Below, one piece after another: positions 51,903 to 62,774 of a DNA stretch of 64,000 bases. Location: positions 125,439,987 to 125,503,986 of the forward strand of contig NC_077231.1 of the NCBI RefSeq assembly GCF_027887165.1, in the 5' to 3' direction. The number at the start of each line of letters is the position of its first letter. Within the stretch, counting starts at the first letter, position 1. This stretch comes from Monodelphis domestica (Eukaryota; Chordata; Mammalia; Didelphimorphia; Didelphidae). The notes beneath the pieces are model-generated. The model did not search any database. It was not told the origin of the DNA and worked only from the letters and a program-made list of their open reading frames with translations. Position numbers and translations under genes: made by a program.

Positions 51903-52113
51903 ATTTCTGGGGGCAGCAGGGTGGCTCAGTGGATTGAGAGCCAGGCCCAGAGATAGGAGGTCCTGGGTTCACATCTGGCCTCAGATACTTCCTAGCTATG
52001 TGTGCCTGGGCAAGTCACTTAACCCCCATTTCCTTGCCCTTACTGCACTTCTGCCTTGGAGCCAATACATAGTATTGATTCCAAGATGGAATGTAAGGGT
52101 TTAAAAAAAAAAA
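51903..52113 (+). mobile_element. SINE, type B, plus strand
   Basis: Head GGGGGCAGCAGGGTGGCTCA, core CTGGGCAAGTCACTTAACCC, tail TATTGATTCCAAGATGGAAT with a poly-A run. It looks young. Confidence 0.88.
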
Positions 52114-53639
52114 GAATTTCCATGTAACAAAATTTCTGTTTTAGTCATCATAAGCATCTATGGAATGCTTATTATAAATATTTATGAAATGAGGATAATA
52201 ATTCTTGTACTACTTTCAGAGGGTTGTGAGTGAAATATTTTTCATAAGCCTTAGTGTGCTAAATAAACAATTATTATAGACAAGGGTATATATAGAAAAG
52301 TGATCAGTAACATGCTTACTTTCCTTAAGGAGCTTAAAATCAATTTAGAGATGCACAGCATGTTTAAACACACTTACAACATACAAGTGAGATACAAGAG
52401 CCTACTGTAGCACCAAAGGAGTATTAGATAGTTCCTGGTCATTAATAAATACAATACATAGAAACATTTTTGTCTAACTGATACACATTCACACAATGGC
52501 CACTTAATCCTTTATAATTTTTAAAAAGTTATTTTTGCTTTTTAAATCTTTTGCTTTTTAAAATCTAACTTTGCTTTTTAAAATCTAACTTTAATTCTAC
52601 TACTCTTGAAAGAACAGAATTTACTTTCTTCCTAGCCCAGAGGCTTCTGTGGAGCCTGGAGAAGCCAAGCATCACAGGGTCCCATAATTTTGTAATTAAA
52701 TTGTCCTTAAATGAATTGATATGCTTTGCCAAATTCCACCCTATGGATGGATAGTGCTATACAGTGAGATTTCAGCAGCAATAGAATTGCCTACCTGTCT
52801 GTACTTCTGAGTTGTGTAGTCCCAGTGAATGTTTAAAAGAATTGTGGGGGATGCTTTTTCATCTAGTTGTTTCTGGAATGTGATGACACAGGTTTATTGT
52901 GTTTGTTGGGCTCTGCTAGGTCCTGCTGCCTGCCTTGTTATGTCATTTTTGCATCTCTTAGTGTTTTCAAACCACCTTCTTGCCTATTAATATTAATCTA
53001 GCTATTTTAGAATAATAAAGATCACAAGGCAAATAAATGAGTCTTTATTTGCTTTTCTAAACTTTGTGTTGTTGAAAAATATTGTAGTCCAGTGCAAAGA
53101 AACAAAATCTATAGATTAGGCTCACTGGCAAGGAACACAGATTTTCAGAATGATTTATTTATAGTGCTGTGGGTTGAAACTGGGGTATGTTTCCATATCT
53201 CAGGGTAATCTGAAAAGATCACTTTAATTGTTAACTTTGTGCCTCCTGTATAAGTACTTCACATCCTTAAGTCATTGTTTCTTTGTCATGCTACTATATC
53301 TACTTTATAGAGGTTATATTATATAGAGAAGTCAGAGTTATAGGTTTAACTTAATTATATTACATGGAGAAATCAGTTATATATTTAATCTCTGTAAATT
53401 TGGTTTTTCATTATTGCATAACTGGAAACTTCACCCTCTAATCATAGCTAATAAATAGTGTATTAGTGGGGAAATTGAGAAGGTTATATTTAGAGTTAGG
53501 CAAAAGAGTACACTCATAAGTCCTTTTCAATGATAATTATGATGGTGATTGGATCAATTCCTTGGATCACTGTTTTATAGGGCAGAATCTTCAGGAGAAC
53601 TTCAGATGGGAGCCGATACTTATCCAAACCTAGAATTGT
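52114..53639. other. C12orf60 intron, nothing recognised
   Basis: AT-rich DNA with no supported feature. Confidence 0.5.
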
Positions 53640-54120
53640 CAATTCAATCAATCAATAAAGCTATTAAGCCCTTATTATGCACCACACTATGGAATAAGGG
53701 TTGGGGGAAACAGAGACAAAAGTCAAGCAATCCTTCTCTTACATTATTGCAGAATATATACAAAATGAATTCAAGGTAGTTTGGAGAGAAAGGAAGAGGC
53801 ATAAGCAAAAAAATCTTTGTGTAGAAGGTGGTACTTGAGCTGAATCCTGAAGAAAACTATGGATTTAAAGAGGCAAGAAGTGAAAAAAAGGACAGTAAAT
53901 TCAAAGGCATGGGGATGGGGAGCTGTAGTAACTTTTGTGAAGAACAAGTTGATCACCAGAGTATATATAGGACAGGAATAATATATAAGTAAACTAGAAA
54001 GGTGGGAAGGTACTGACTTTGAAGAACTAGTCAAGTTCCCTGTAACACTTAAGTCTCTTAGGTTAGGCTTTATGGTCCTCATTACTCTACTTCCTCTTAT
54101 CAGGTCCCATTTGTCTTACC
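53640..54120 (+). repeat. Ancient dispersed repeat, same family as 42.3 kb
   Basis: Begins TCAATCAATCAATAAAGCTA, then AAGGTGGTACTTGAGCTGAA and TAAACTAGAAAGGTGGGAAG, in consensus order. Confidence 0.45.
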
Positions 54121-54450
54121 AAAACAGTATTCCGCTTTATCCAGGTGAGACAATCCAAAGGACAGAATCTTAAGTAAAAATAGATTAGGAAAGGTGAAAG
54201 AAGTGAATATTTTCTTTTTTTGTATACTGACTTGCCCATACTAGGTATGGAAATCCTAGTGTGGGATAGGCTGCCTTGAGTGGCAACTTATACACTACCT
54301 TCTATTGTTTCCTTGAACAAATTTAGAAGCCATTTTTGGCATTGAAAGCTCTTAAATGAAGACCCTAATCCAAAAATACCTTTCTTTCTCTTTTCCAAAA
54401 GGATTATTTTGATTATTCTAGTCAGTTTACCTTCTCAGTAGGATTGATTT

Positions 54451-54451
<1 letters not shown>

Positions 54452-54496
<45 letters not shown>

Positions 54497-54536
54497 CTGT
54501 CTATCTGTCTGTCTGTCTGTCTGTCTGATCTATCTC
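54452..54536. repeat. Compound tetranucleotide microsatellite (TATC)n(TGTC)n
   Basis: About eleven TATC units, a short interruption, then about six TGTC units and a return to TATC. Confidence 0.95.
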
Positions 54537-54889
54537 TTTTTATCTATTTCTGAACAGGTTAGTTTTATATACCGGTTTATGTTTCTTCACATATATCTCA
54601 TTTATTTTTATGAGTTTGGGCTGTCTTCTCTCCTTAGATCCTTTTAGGACAGGATCAACACTGAAAACAGCATTTTTTTGTATCTTCCAACAGGTGACTC
54701 TCTCAACCATTCCACGCATTAGATTCATTAATGTTGTTTTAATTTACTTATATTTTCTCTTCACAATGAGATCCCCTCTGCTCCCAAAGGACATTATAAA
54801 AATGATAAGGGACTTTTGAGAACATCTTCTAAACTCTTTCATGTTATAGATGAAGAAAATGAAACCCATTATGGAGGCTGTATTGTATA

Positions 54890-55040
54890 GTATAGTATAG
54901 GGGAAAAAATAGAGGATTCGAAATCAGAACAACTTTCTGATACTTAGGTCAGTTATTTAACCCCTCTGGGCCTCAGTTTTCATATTTATGCAGGTAGATT
55001 AAATAATCTCTAAGGCTTCTTCTAGCTCTAAAACTTCTCT
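54890..55040 (+). repeat. MIR-like repeat, plus strand
   Basis: GGTCAGTTATTTAACCCCTC, GGGCCTCAGTTTTCATATTT and CTTCTTCTAGCTCTAAAACT. Confidence 0.6.
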
Positions 55041-55342
55041 AATGTGAGGTGACTTACTAAATGCCATATTACTAGTTAGCAATAAAGCCAGAATTGGAAT
55101 TCACATTCCCTGACCAGAACAGAGTTTGGTGTGCTGTATATTAATCATATGAGACATCTTCAAACTAAAGGGAGGTATAAGACTATTTTTAGTTTAGGCG
55201 TTAACTATGTGATCAGGAATTACAATAAGTCTATATACAGTTGACATAGTGACTACTTACAGTACCTTAGCGAAGAGACTATGATTTTTTTTCTTCCTAT
55301 ACTTTGATTTTCTTCACTTTGGTTTCCTGATTTGTTTTGCAG

Positions 55343-55366
55343 TGCTTCTACTTCGTTCTTGGAAGA
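55343..55366 (+). other. Start of C12orf60 coding exon, 5' UTR part after splice acceptor
   Basis: A long T-rich tract leads to TTTTGCAG ending at 55,342. The exon therefore starts at 55,343, with 24 nt of 5' UTR before the ATG. This implies at least one upstream non-coding exon. Confidence 0.7.
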
Positions 55367-56464
55367 ATGTCATTAATGTCAGAAGCAGATAAAGAAAGAT
55401 TATGCCAGTGCAGTAACACTTTTTACAATAGCCTACAAAAGCTTAATACTTCCATAAATACCTTCATTGGATTACTCACCAACTGTGGCTGCCCAGTACC
55501 TTGTATCAGTGTCAATGAATGTGGAACCATTAAGGATTACTTTGAATCCGTAGCATGTTACTTGAAGAAGGTCCAGTGTGACATAGAATCAAAAGACAGA
55601 GCCAGATGTTGTGATCCTTGTAGGAGTGATCCATGTCAATTTGCCAAGATGACAACAGCCGTGTCTTCTGTGGAAACTCCCTGTTCAAAAAGTACTAAAA
55701 TGTTATGTGAGTCAACTAAAATTGCTGACTGCAACCCCTGCAGTCCCTGCAACCCCTGCAACCCCTGCAGTCCCTGCAACCCCTGCAACCCCTGCAGCCC
55801 CTGCAATCCCTGCAATCCTTGCAACCCCTGCAATCCCTGCAACCCCTGCAACCCTTGCAACCCTTGCAACCCTTGCAGCCCCTGCGGCCCCTGTGGTCCC
55901 TGTGTTCCCTGCGGCCCCTGTGGCCCACTTGTTTGTATGCTGAAAAATGTCAACTTTTTTGAGAGTATGGAAACTGCTCTTTGTCAGCTGATGAAGTCCT
56001 CAGTCATGGAACTCCGACTAACAGATCTCCGTAAAACTACCTGTGAAGCAGGACCTGCCCGAGCAATTTGTTGTTCACCTTGTCCACCACCTTGTCCACC
56101 ACCTTGTCCACCGTCACCTATGGACATTCTAGAAAAATTGAGCAAGCTGATAGAATGTCCACCTCCCTGCCCACCCCCATGTCCACCCCCTTGTCCACCC
56201 CCCTGCCTACCCTCTTGTCTACCCCCTTGTTTACCTGCCTGCATACCATCCTGTCTATCCCCTTGTCTACCTCCTTGTCTGCCTCCTTGTCTATCCCCCT
56301 GTCCACCCCCCTGTCCTCCCTGCCCACCCCCCTGCCCCTGTCCACCGTTGTCACTTGCTGATCATCTCCAAGATATTTGCAAGACTATGGAGCCTGTTGC
56401 AATGTTAATGCAACAAGTCATTAAGAATATGGAAGCCAATCTGGACGCACTGAAATTATGCTAG
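55367..56464 (+). CDS. C12orf60: C12orf60 orthologue with Cys/Pro-rich tandem repeat expansions (365 aa)
   Basis: This single coding exon opens 24 nt after a strong acceptor (TTTCCTGATTTGTTTTGCAG). The ATG at 55,367 gives [12 protein letters not shown], which lines up with the human start MSSESEKDKERL as I remember it. An in-frame TTG upstream lies across the splice site and is not a start. Conserved helical blocks: about 5-36, TIKDYFESV...YLKKVQ (54-70), [20 protein letters not shown] (191-210) to [16 protein letters not shown] (252-261), and [14 protein letters not shown]...[10 protein letters not shown] (331-363). Between them lie 21 X-P-C triplets (123-185; 12 NPC in total with SPC, GPC and VPC), a short CPPPCPPPC block (238-247) and a long PPPC/LPPC array (264-327). 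About 63 of 365 residues are Cys. No stop interrupts the arrays. The human protein is about 245 residues and lacks the arrays. Function is unknown; the composition suggests disulfide cross-linking or metal binding. An alternative would be an unrelated Cys-rich gene, but block order and synteny argue against that. Confidence 0.8.
   Translation: MSLMSEADKERLCQCSNTFYNSLQKLNTSINTFIGLLTNCGCPVPCISVNECGTIKDYFESVACYLKKVQCDIESKDRARCCDPCRSDPCQFAKMTTAVSSVETPCSKSTKMLCESTKIADCNPCSPCNPCNPCSPCNPCNPCSPCNPCNPCNPCNPCNPCNPCNPCNPCSPCGPCGPCVPCGPCGPLVCMLKNVNFFESMETALCQLMKSSVMELRLTDLRKTTCEAGPARAICCSPCPPPCPPPCPPSPMDILEKLSKLIECPPPCPPPCPPPCPPPCLPSCLPPCLPACIPSCLSPCLPPCLPPCLSPCPPPCPPCPPPCPCPPLSLADHLQDICKTMEPVAMLMQQVIKNMEANLDALKLC
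55730..55921 (+). repeat. 9-bp coding minisatellite (AAC CCC TGC)n, X-P-C triplet array
   Basis: After one leading TGC codon come 21 nine-base units reading Asn/Ser/Gly/Val-Pro-Cys. Units differ mostly at synonymous sites (AAC/AAT, CCC/CCT) or switch AAC to AGT/AGC, then GGC/GGT near the 3' end. The reading frame is kept throughout. Confidence 0.95.
56075..56343 (+). repeat. 12-bp coding minisatellite (TGT CCA CCA CCT)n, CPPP/CLPP arrays
   Basis: Two arrays of 12-base units encode CPPP: a short one (about 56,075-56,117), then, after a conserved [10 protein letters not shown] helix, a longer one (about 56,156-56,343). Central units have drifted to [12 protein letters not shown] and CLSP. The frame is open across both. 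Confidence 0.9.
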
Positions 56465-56712
56465 TAGCTCCACAATTAGTTAGTAGTGGAACTGCAGAGG
56501 AGAGATGTTTTGTTTACTAGAAGAGCAATTCTAATCCCACTCATGATTCCTCACCGTTAAGAAGCTAGGAAGCTCATATATCTGTTAGAAACGAGGCACT
56601 GAGGAGCTTTAATTTCGGGAGCAATAGGCCTATGATTTAATTTGAAGTACAAGTCTAGGGAACTATCAAACAGCAAGTCATTTACTTCTCTTCTTGCTTG
56701 TTTAAAACTCAA

Positions 56713-56754
56713 AATAAATTTCCTTTGGTGTGGCATCTGCTTAACAAAATAAAA
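56713..56754 (+). promoter_or_regulatory. C12orf60 polyadenylation signals
   Basis: AATAAA at 56,713-56,718, about 250 nt after the stop, and a second AATAAA just before the A-run near 56,748 mark the likely 3' end of the plus-strand transcript. Confidence 0.5.
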
Positions 56755-57026
56755 AAAAATTCAAAAGACCAAACATCACTGCTATATTTGACAATTTTTC
56801 TGAGCACTAAATGGTTCTCTTAGAGCAAAACTAAAATTTTTGGCTTTTCAACTTTGAGATAATTTACATTATATACCTGCTGTCTGCAAAAACAAAAACT
56901 CAAAAAATTGGCAAGTCCAAGATTGTATAAACCTTATCCTTGAGCAATGGATATTGGCCAACCTCACAAGATAGCCTGAGGGATGATTAGATTTAGGGCA
57001 GTAAAAAAATACTTTCCCCCCTCCTT

Positions 57027-57145
57027 TTAAAAAAATCCTTTCTGTTTTAGCTCTTAAGACAGAAGGTCAAGGGCTAGGCAGATGTGATTAAATGACTGGC
57101 CTAAGGTCACACATCTAGGAAGTATCTGAGGCCATGCTGTCCCCT
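57027..57145 (-). mobile_element. SINE type B fragment, minus strand
   Basis: Antisense core and tail (GGCCTAAGGTCACACATCTA, GAAGTATCTGAGGCCATGCT). The head is partly lost. Confidence 0.65.
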
Positions 57146-57851
57146 ACTTGCCTTTTTTTGCCTACCTGATCACCCATGCCAGTTCTTACAGTGCTTAAAA
57201 TAGTGTATTGAAAATAGTAAGTGCTCAGTGTTTGTTAATTTGTTTTCCCAGAAAGAAATAGCCCAAGTGAATGTATAGTATTGGATTATGTGAATTGGGC
57301 CAGTGCAATTATAAATTTCTTCTCGAAATATAGACTACCTCAGGATGTAATAGATTATCCCTTGCCTAACAGTTTTTAGACAGAAATCAGATGATTCCTT
57401 GGTAATGTAATAGTAGAAGAAATGTTCAGGCATGAGTTGACTAGATGGTATTTGAAGTCCCTTCTGATGATCAGATTCTGTGATTTTGTGATCTCTGTTT
57501 TACCTTCTTACCTTCAGACTTTGGAGTTTGAGAAACACTTGTCCCAACTAGTGGACTGTATATTTTGTTAGTGCTTAAAAATATATGTATTCTCATCAGT
57601 ATGGCAATATCTTTTAATAGTGCAGCTTAGAATTCCTGAATATCTTATGGGGCCAAAAAGCAATCACCTGATGGCCAGCCTTTTGGTGATGAGCCTCTTT
57701 GAACTCTAATCAGCTAGCCCTCAAACACTACTATTATCCTCAAAATATTTCCATCTTGTTGCAACTGCCAGAGTTTATACTCAGCTGGCATATTCTTTGG
57801 GAACTCAGGTCAGCACCATATCACAATGAAGCATTTGCAGTAAGACTTTAG

Positions 57852-58231
57852 TAATGTTCTCCCTTTACTATCAAAATTAAATAAGAAATAATAAGGATAA
57901 GCAAGTGGTATAGAGTGAGCGTCATCTTATAAAAGGCCAAGGAAAATATTAAATTGATAGTGTGGAATTGTTCTTGAGAAACAAGGAGCAATTTCCTTTT
58001 AATTATACAATAAACACATGGTATCTTATAGTACAGGCCCTTAATGTTCTCCCTTTACTATCAAAATTAAATAAGAAATAATAAGGATAAGCAAGTGGTA
58101 TAGAGTGAGCGTCATCTTATAAAAGGCCAAGGAAAATATTAAATTGATAGTGTGGAATTGTTCTTGAGAAACAAGGAGCAATTTCCTTTTAATTATACAA
58201 TAAACACATGGTATCTTATAGTACAGGCCCT
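57852..58231. repeat. Perfect tandem duplication, 2 x 190 bp
   Basis: Positions 57,852-58,041 and 58,042-58,231 read as the same 190 bases (TAATGTTCTCCCTTTACTAT ... GTACAGGCCCT), head to tail, with no difference seen by eye. The unit is single-copy looking, with no known repeat in it. Confidence 0.95.
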
Positions 58232-58499
58232 TACCAATGGCAATACACTTCCACTGTTTTATGCATGAAATATTTTACCTGCTATAGAAGAGGAAATTTC
58301 AACCAGATGTTATAGATGCAAAGATAACTAAGAAAGCAGGGATGAGACAAAGTTTTTAAATAGGCCAACTGAGATTCTACTCAAAAGAGTATTCGCTTAG
58401 TAATGTTCACCATATAGCTCTCTATTACTCTTTCAGAAGCCCTATATGAGGTTTGGAGAGATTTATTCTGAGGCTTAAAAGACTAGAATATTAGTGTTT

Positions 58500-59290
58500 T
58501 TAAAATGGTCTTTGAGAAAGTGATAAATGTTGGAGGGGGTGTGGCAAAATTGGGACACTAATACACTGCTGGTGGAGTTGTGAATTAGTCCAAGTATTCT
58601 GGAGGGCAATTTGGAATTATGCCTAAATTGCTTTAAAAGAATGCCTGCCATTTGATCTAGCCATAGCACTGCTGGGTTTTTATCCCAAAGAGATAAGGAA
58701 AAAGACTTGTACAAACATCTTTATAGCCGTGCTCTTTGTGGTGGCAAAAAATTGGAAAATGATTGTGGTATATGTTGGTGATGGAATATTTTTGTGCTGA
58801 AAGGAATGATGAACTGGAGGAATTCCATGTGAACTTGAAAGAGCTCCAAGAATTGATGCAGAGTGAAATGAGCAGAACCAGGAGAACATTGTACACAGAG
58901 ACTGATACACTGTGGCACAATCCAATGTAATAAAAGACTTTTCTACCAGCAGCAGTGCAAAGACCCAGGACAATTCTGAGGGACTTATGAGAAAGAACAC
59001 TATCCAAATCCAGAGAAAGAACTGTGGGAGTAGAAAAAGAAGAAAAAACACATGATTGACCACATGGTTTGATGGGGATATGATTGGGGTTTTGATGTTA
59101 AAAGATTGCTCTATTGCAAATATGAAAAACATGGAAATAGGCTTTGAACAATGATACATGTATAACCCAGTGGGAATTGCTTGTCATATTCGGAAGTGGG
59201 GAGGAAAGAGCGGGGGGTGGGGGGTGGGGGAGGGGAAGAAATCAAGAATCATGTAAGGATGGAAAAATATTCTAAATAAAAATTTTTTAA
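58500..59290 (+). mobile_element. LINE-1 3' end, plus strand
   Basis: This is a clear sense-strand L1 tail: ...TGGGTTTTTATCCCAAAGAG..., GTGGTGGCAAAAAATTGG, GTGATGGAATATT, GAGCAGAACCAGGAGAACAT, ending in GT/G-rich sequence and an A-rich tail at about 59,290. It is 5'-truncated at about 58,500. Confidence 0.85.
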
Positions 59291-59619
59291 ATTAAAAAAA
59301 TAAAAATGGCCTTTGATTCAGGGAAGAAGCTTAGGTTCATTAAAAACAACAAAATACTACAGATCCTAAAAGGCCATCCATTCTGTTGTTATCCTCCTAT
59401 TCAATTCACTGCCCATTTGCACTGTCTTGTCTTGTGTATAAACAGATGAGCTCTATGAGTGGTTCATCTAACTTCATCATAGTCTGGACAGCAGGCATTC
59501 TTCATTCACTTGGTTCTTTTTATGTGGAGGTGGATAGTTAGGCTAAATGTTTAGACTGATTATGGATGCCATTTCCGAAGCTCTATAGAGTTCTAGGCCT
59601 AGCTTTAATCAGTATGATG

Positions 59620-59770
59620 AAAGAACACTGTTTATGGAGCCAGAGAACTGTATTCAAATCATGCCTCTGATGAACAAGCCATGTGGCCTTGATCATCAGC
59701 CTCTTAACCTCCTTGTCCTTCTGTTTCCTTTCCTATAAAAAGAGAGGATTGAATTAAATGGCTATACAAG
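59620..59770 (+). repeat. MIR-like repeat, plus strand
   Basis: GGAGCCAGAGAACTGTATTC, CATGTGGCCTTGATCATCAG and TTCCTATAAAAAGAGAGGAT. Confidence 0.55.
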
Positions 59771-61159
59771 TATCTTTTCCACATTGGGACTTTCTTCATT
59801 GCAATTTCAATATATTGATGGATTGGTATAAGAAATTAAATGTGAATTTTTTTGGGAGATTTACAAAAGCTACAGATGACATACATAGGCTAAAAGATGA
59901 CAGAAAAAAATTGGAAACTCAGAAATGCATACAATGTATGTATGGCATTACATATTATCAATAAATTTTAGCTTTTAATATCATTAGTATACACAATTTC
60001 TATTGTATACATTCCACAAAAGAAAAAAGAAAAAAAAATCAAATTTCTTCTTTGGTATAAAAGGAAGACCAAAAAAATTAACCCAGATTTTCCAGAATAC
60101 AGGGGCTCTATGTCCCTAACCTCCATGATGTGGAAGGGATTCCTGTACTATATCTTTTAGCCAGCTGTGTTGTTTTAAAGATTTAAGTTACTATGGAACA
60201 TTACCTGTACTTTCTAATACAATTATATTCAAATGTCATAATTTATTTAACCATTTTCCAATTGCATAGAAAAGGCATTTCTGATTATAGTATTAAAAAA
60301 AGCAGTGGATATTTTCTTACAGATTGTTTCTTTTAATGATGTTTTTGAGAATTGCTGTGTCAGAAGGTATGATGAAATTGTTACTCTTGTTGAATATTGA
60401 TATATTGTCTCCAAAATGTTACTAGACAGCTGTCTTGTGAAATACATATTAGAGTTACAAAATCTGGGTCAATTTCCTTTATCTGAGATGCTTAATGCAA
60501 TGATAATTTCCCCCCAATACAAATCTTCTTTTCAAGTATAACTGCACCAATTTAATACATGCTAAATTAGAGTTTTGTTTGTCTGATTGGACATATTAAT
60601 TTCTTTTATATTTCCTGTCAGTTAGTTGGGAATTTGTACTCAATTTAATAAAGGTAGTAAATAGTCTATCAAGTTTGTTGATTTTCAAAAATACTGCTTT
60701 TTATGCTTCAATCCCAGTAAAGCCAAGAAAAATAAACTACTGTTTGAAAAGAACTGTGCAAAAAAAACTAGAAAGCAGTTTGGGGAGGGGGAAAGGATGG
60801 TTCAGCATCATGTACCATATAACAGAATAAGTTTGAAAAGAATGCTTTACTTAAATATAAAAGATCTAGTAATTTCTCATATGTTCAATTAAAGGACCTT
60901 TTAATAAACAAAATAAATTCAGCTAAGATAAAAAGGAAAACCTTTGATTAAGAAAAATCCTTCCATCAAATACCTTTGATAAAGAAGTGATCAGTTTATT
61001 TGCCACAATGAAGATATTTGTTCATTCTCCCTTGTTTTGAAACAATAGCTGGCTTCTAAGTCCCTGTAAATGTGTTTCCTATTCTGTAAGCCACATCCAA
61101 ATTCTATTCTATTCAGACTTATTTATATAATTTTTTTCTTGTAATTAGGTGTTCTGAAT
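59771..61159. other. Intergenic, little recognised
   Basis: AT-rich. A stretch near 60,235-60,460 weakly resembles an antisense L1 tail, too degraded to call. There is no sign of the next expected gene (ART4 in human order). Confidence 0.4.
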
Positions 61160-61680
61160 TGTCATGAATGAAATCCACCAGAAGAAGACTGAGGCATGTT
61201 TTCTCTAAGCAAGACAGCATTTTATTAACAGGCGATACTACTTGCCAATAGAATGGATCAATGCCTGCCTTTATGTCAAAGACATGGAGAAGGACAGTTC
61301 CCCTTTTATAGGTTTTGGGGAATATAGAATGACGAACAGAACAGGATAGTAGAGGGAATAATACATTTAGTCAGTTGGTGACATTATGGGGTTGAGGACC
61401 ACAATGCGATTGGTTACATAAATGAGGTGCAAAGGACAATATGCTTGGTTAAAATTTAAGAATGAGGGGCTAGCAACAGCCCCCACCATCTCTGTGACTA
61501 AGAAATGCCCATTATTTGAGTCTGCTTGCAAGGTTAAAGGTACTGGACCAGATGCCTTTGAAGGACAGAAGGTGGTGTACAGATACTGGTCCAGATACTC
61601 TGGTAGCCACTGATATCCCTAAAGGATAACAGATTTCCTTGAGATAAAAAAAAGGACAGTGATTAGCTGGAGAGTGGATT
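61160..61680 (-). mobile_element. Possible solo LTR (fossil), minus strand, family not resolved
   Basis: On the minus strand a TATAAAAG box (complement of 61,303-61,310) precedes AATAAA (complement of 61,221-61,226) by about 80 nt, followed by a short U5-like tail. The layout fits an LTR. No coding remnant is attached. Ends are approximate. Confidence 0.45.
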
Positions 61681-62482
61681 TCGAAACATACCTCATTACT
61701 GCCTGGCTGAATTTCTGCATTAAGTTCAGAGATAAAGAACCATGACTTAGGGAGTTATAGGACAAAATCAATTTACTTTAAATAGAATCAATAAAAAATG
61801 ATATAAAATCAACTAAATTTTCTCAGTATGTAGTCAGTTTCAATATTACAATGTCTCTTTATACATACCCTGATATCTTACACAATATCATCTTTTTATA
61901 TTTTCTCCTGCCACCTTTCTTATGGGCTAGGGATAATTGCATATACTAGACACAAGCTTAATAAGGAGTCACCAAAAAGACATGTTATTTCGGATTGGGA
62001 TCCCCTTGGGGATTGATTGACCAATAACTGACTCAATAAGTGTTCTTTACTAGCTGATTCTGCCCTTTTGGATACTTCTTCTTCTACTCTGGCTATCCGA
62101 GGATTAGGCAACCAAAGAAAATGAACATTCTACATATTGCTACACATACTTGATATCAGTGAGGCTCATGGCATACTTCAGAGTTCAGGAAGCTGAACCT
62201 AGAGGCCAACTATGAATGAAGCTACCATGTTAGAGCAGTGATTTTAGACTGCAAGACTGCTGACTTCTCTCTGATTCCATACATTCTTCAAGAAATATTT
62301 TTAGCTTTATCATGGGAAGTCTTATATATCATTTCCAATATGTTGTAATTCCTGTTTCTGTTGCAAATCACTTTATCTCTCTCTTACCTCAATTTCCTCA
62401 TCCAGGTGGGAGGTATGGATTAGATGGTTTCTAAGATCCCTAAATACCTGGTCCTATAAGATATATACCAAATGAATTTTGT

Positions 62483-62728
62483 CATTGTTGTTCAGTCATG
62501 TCTGAATCTTTGTGAGCCCATTTGAGGTTTTCTTGGCAAAGATACTGGAGTGGTTTGCCATTTCTTTGTCCACCTCATTTTACAGATATGGAACTGAAAT
62601 ATTCAGGGTTAAATGACTTGTCCAGGGTCACACATATTAATTATCTGAGGCCCCAGATTTGAACTCAGGAAGATGAGTTTTCTTGACTCCAGGCCTGGCA
62701 CTCTAACCATTATGCTACCTAGCAACCT
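62483..62728 (-). mobile_element. SINE, type A (MAR-like), minus strand
   Basis: Antisense tail GTTCAGTCATGTCTGAATCT, middle AAGATACTGGAGTGGTTTGC, head TATGCTACCTAGCAACCT. Confidence 0.85.
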
Positions 62729-62774
62729 CTGGAAATTAATGCAATTATATAAGACCAAGAGACATTCTACTATA

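Noticed and set aside
55636-55953. Minus-strand open frame of 105 codons with a collagen-like G-X-Q run
   Set aside because: It is the antisense shadow of the NPC minisatellite; codon variation fits the plus-strand frame.
55984-56361. Several open frames, G/Q-rich on the minus strand and Ser/Thr/Leu-rich on the plus strand
   Set aside because: Shadows of the CPPP arrays in other frames; the C12orf60 frame explains them.
58680-59159. 159-codon minus-strand open frame
   Set aside because: It is the antisense of an L1 3' end, not a gene.
61422-61613. 63-codon plus-strand frame
   Set aside because: Part of an LTR-like segment read from the wrong strand. Also considered as an ART4 exon by synteny, but no ADP-ribosyltransferase motif is visible.
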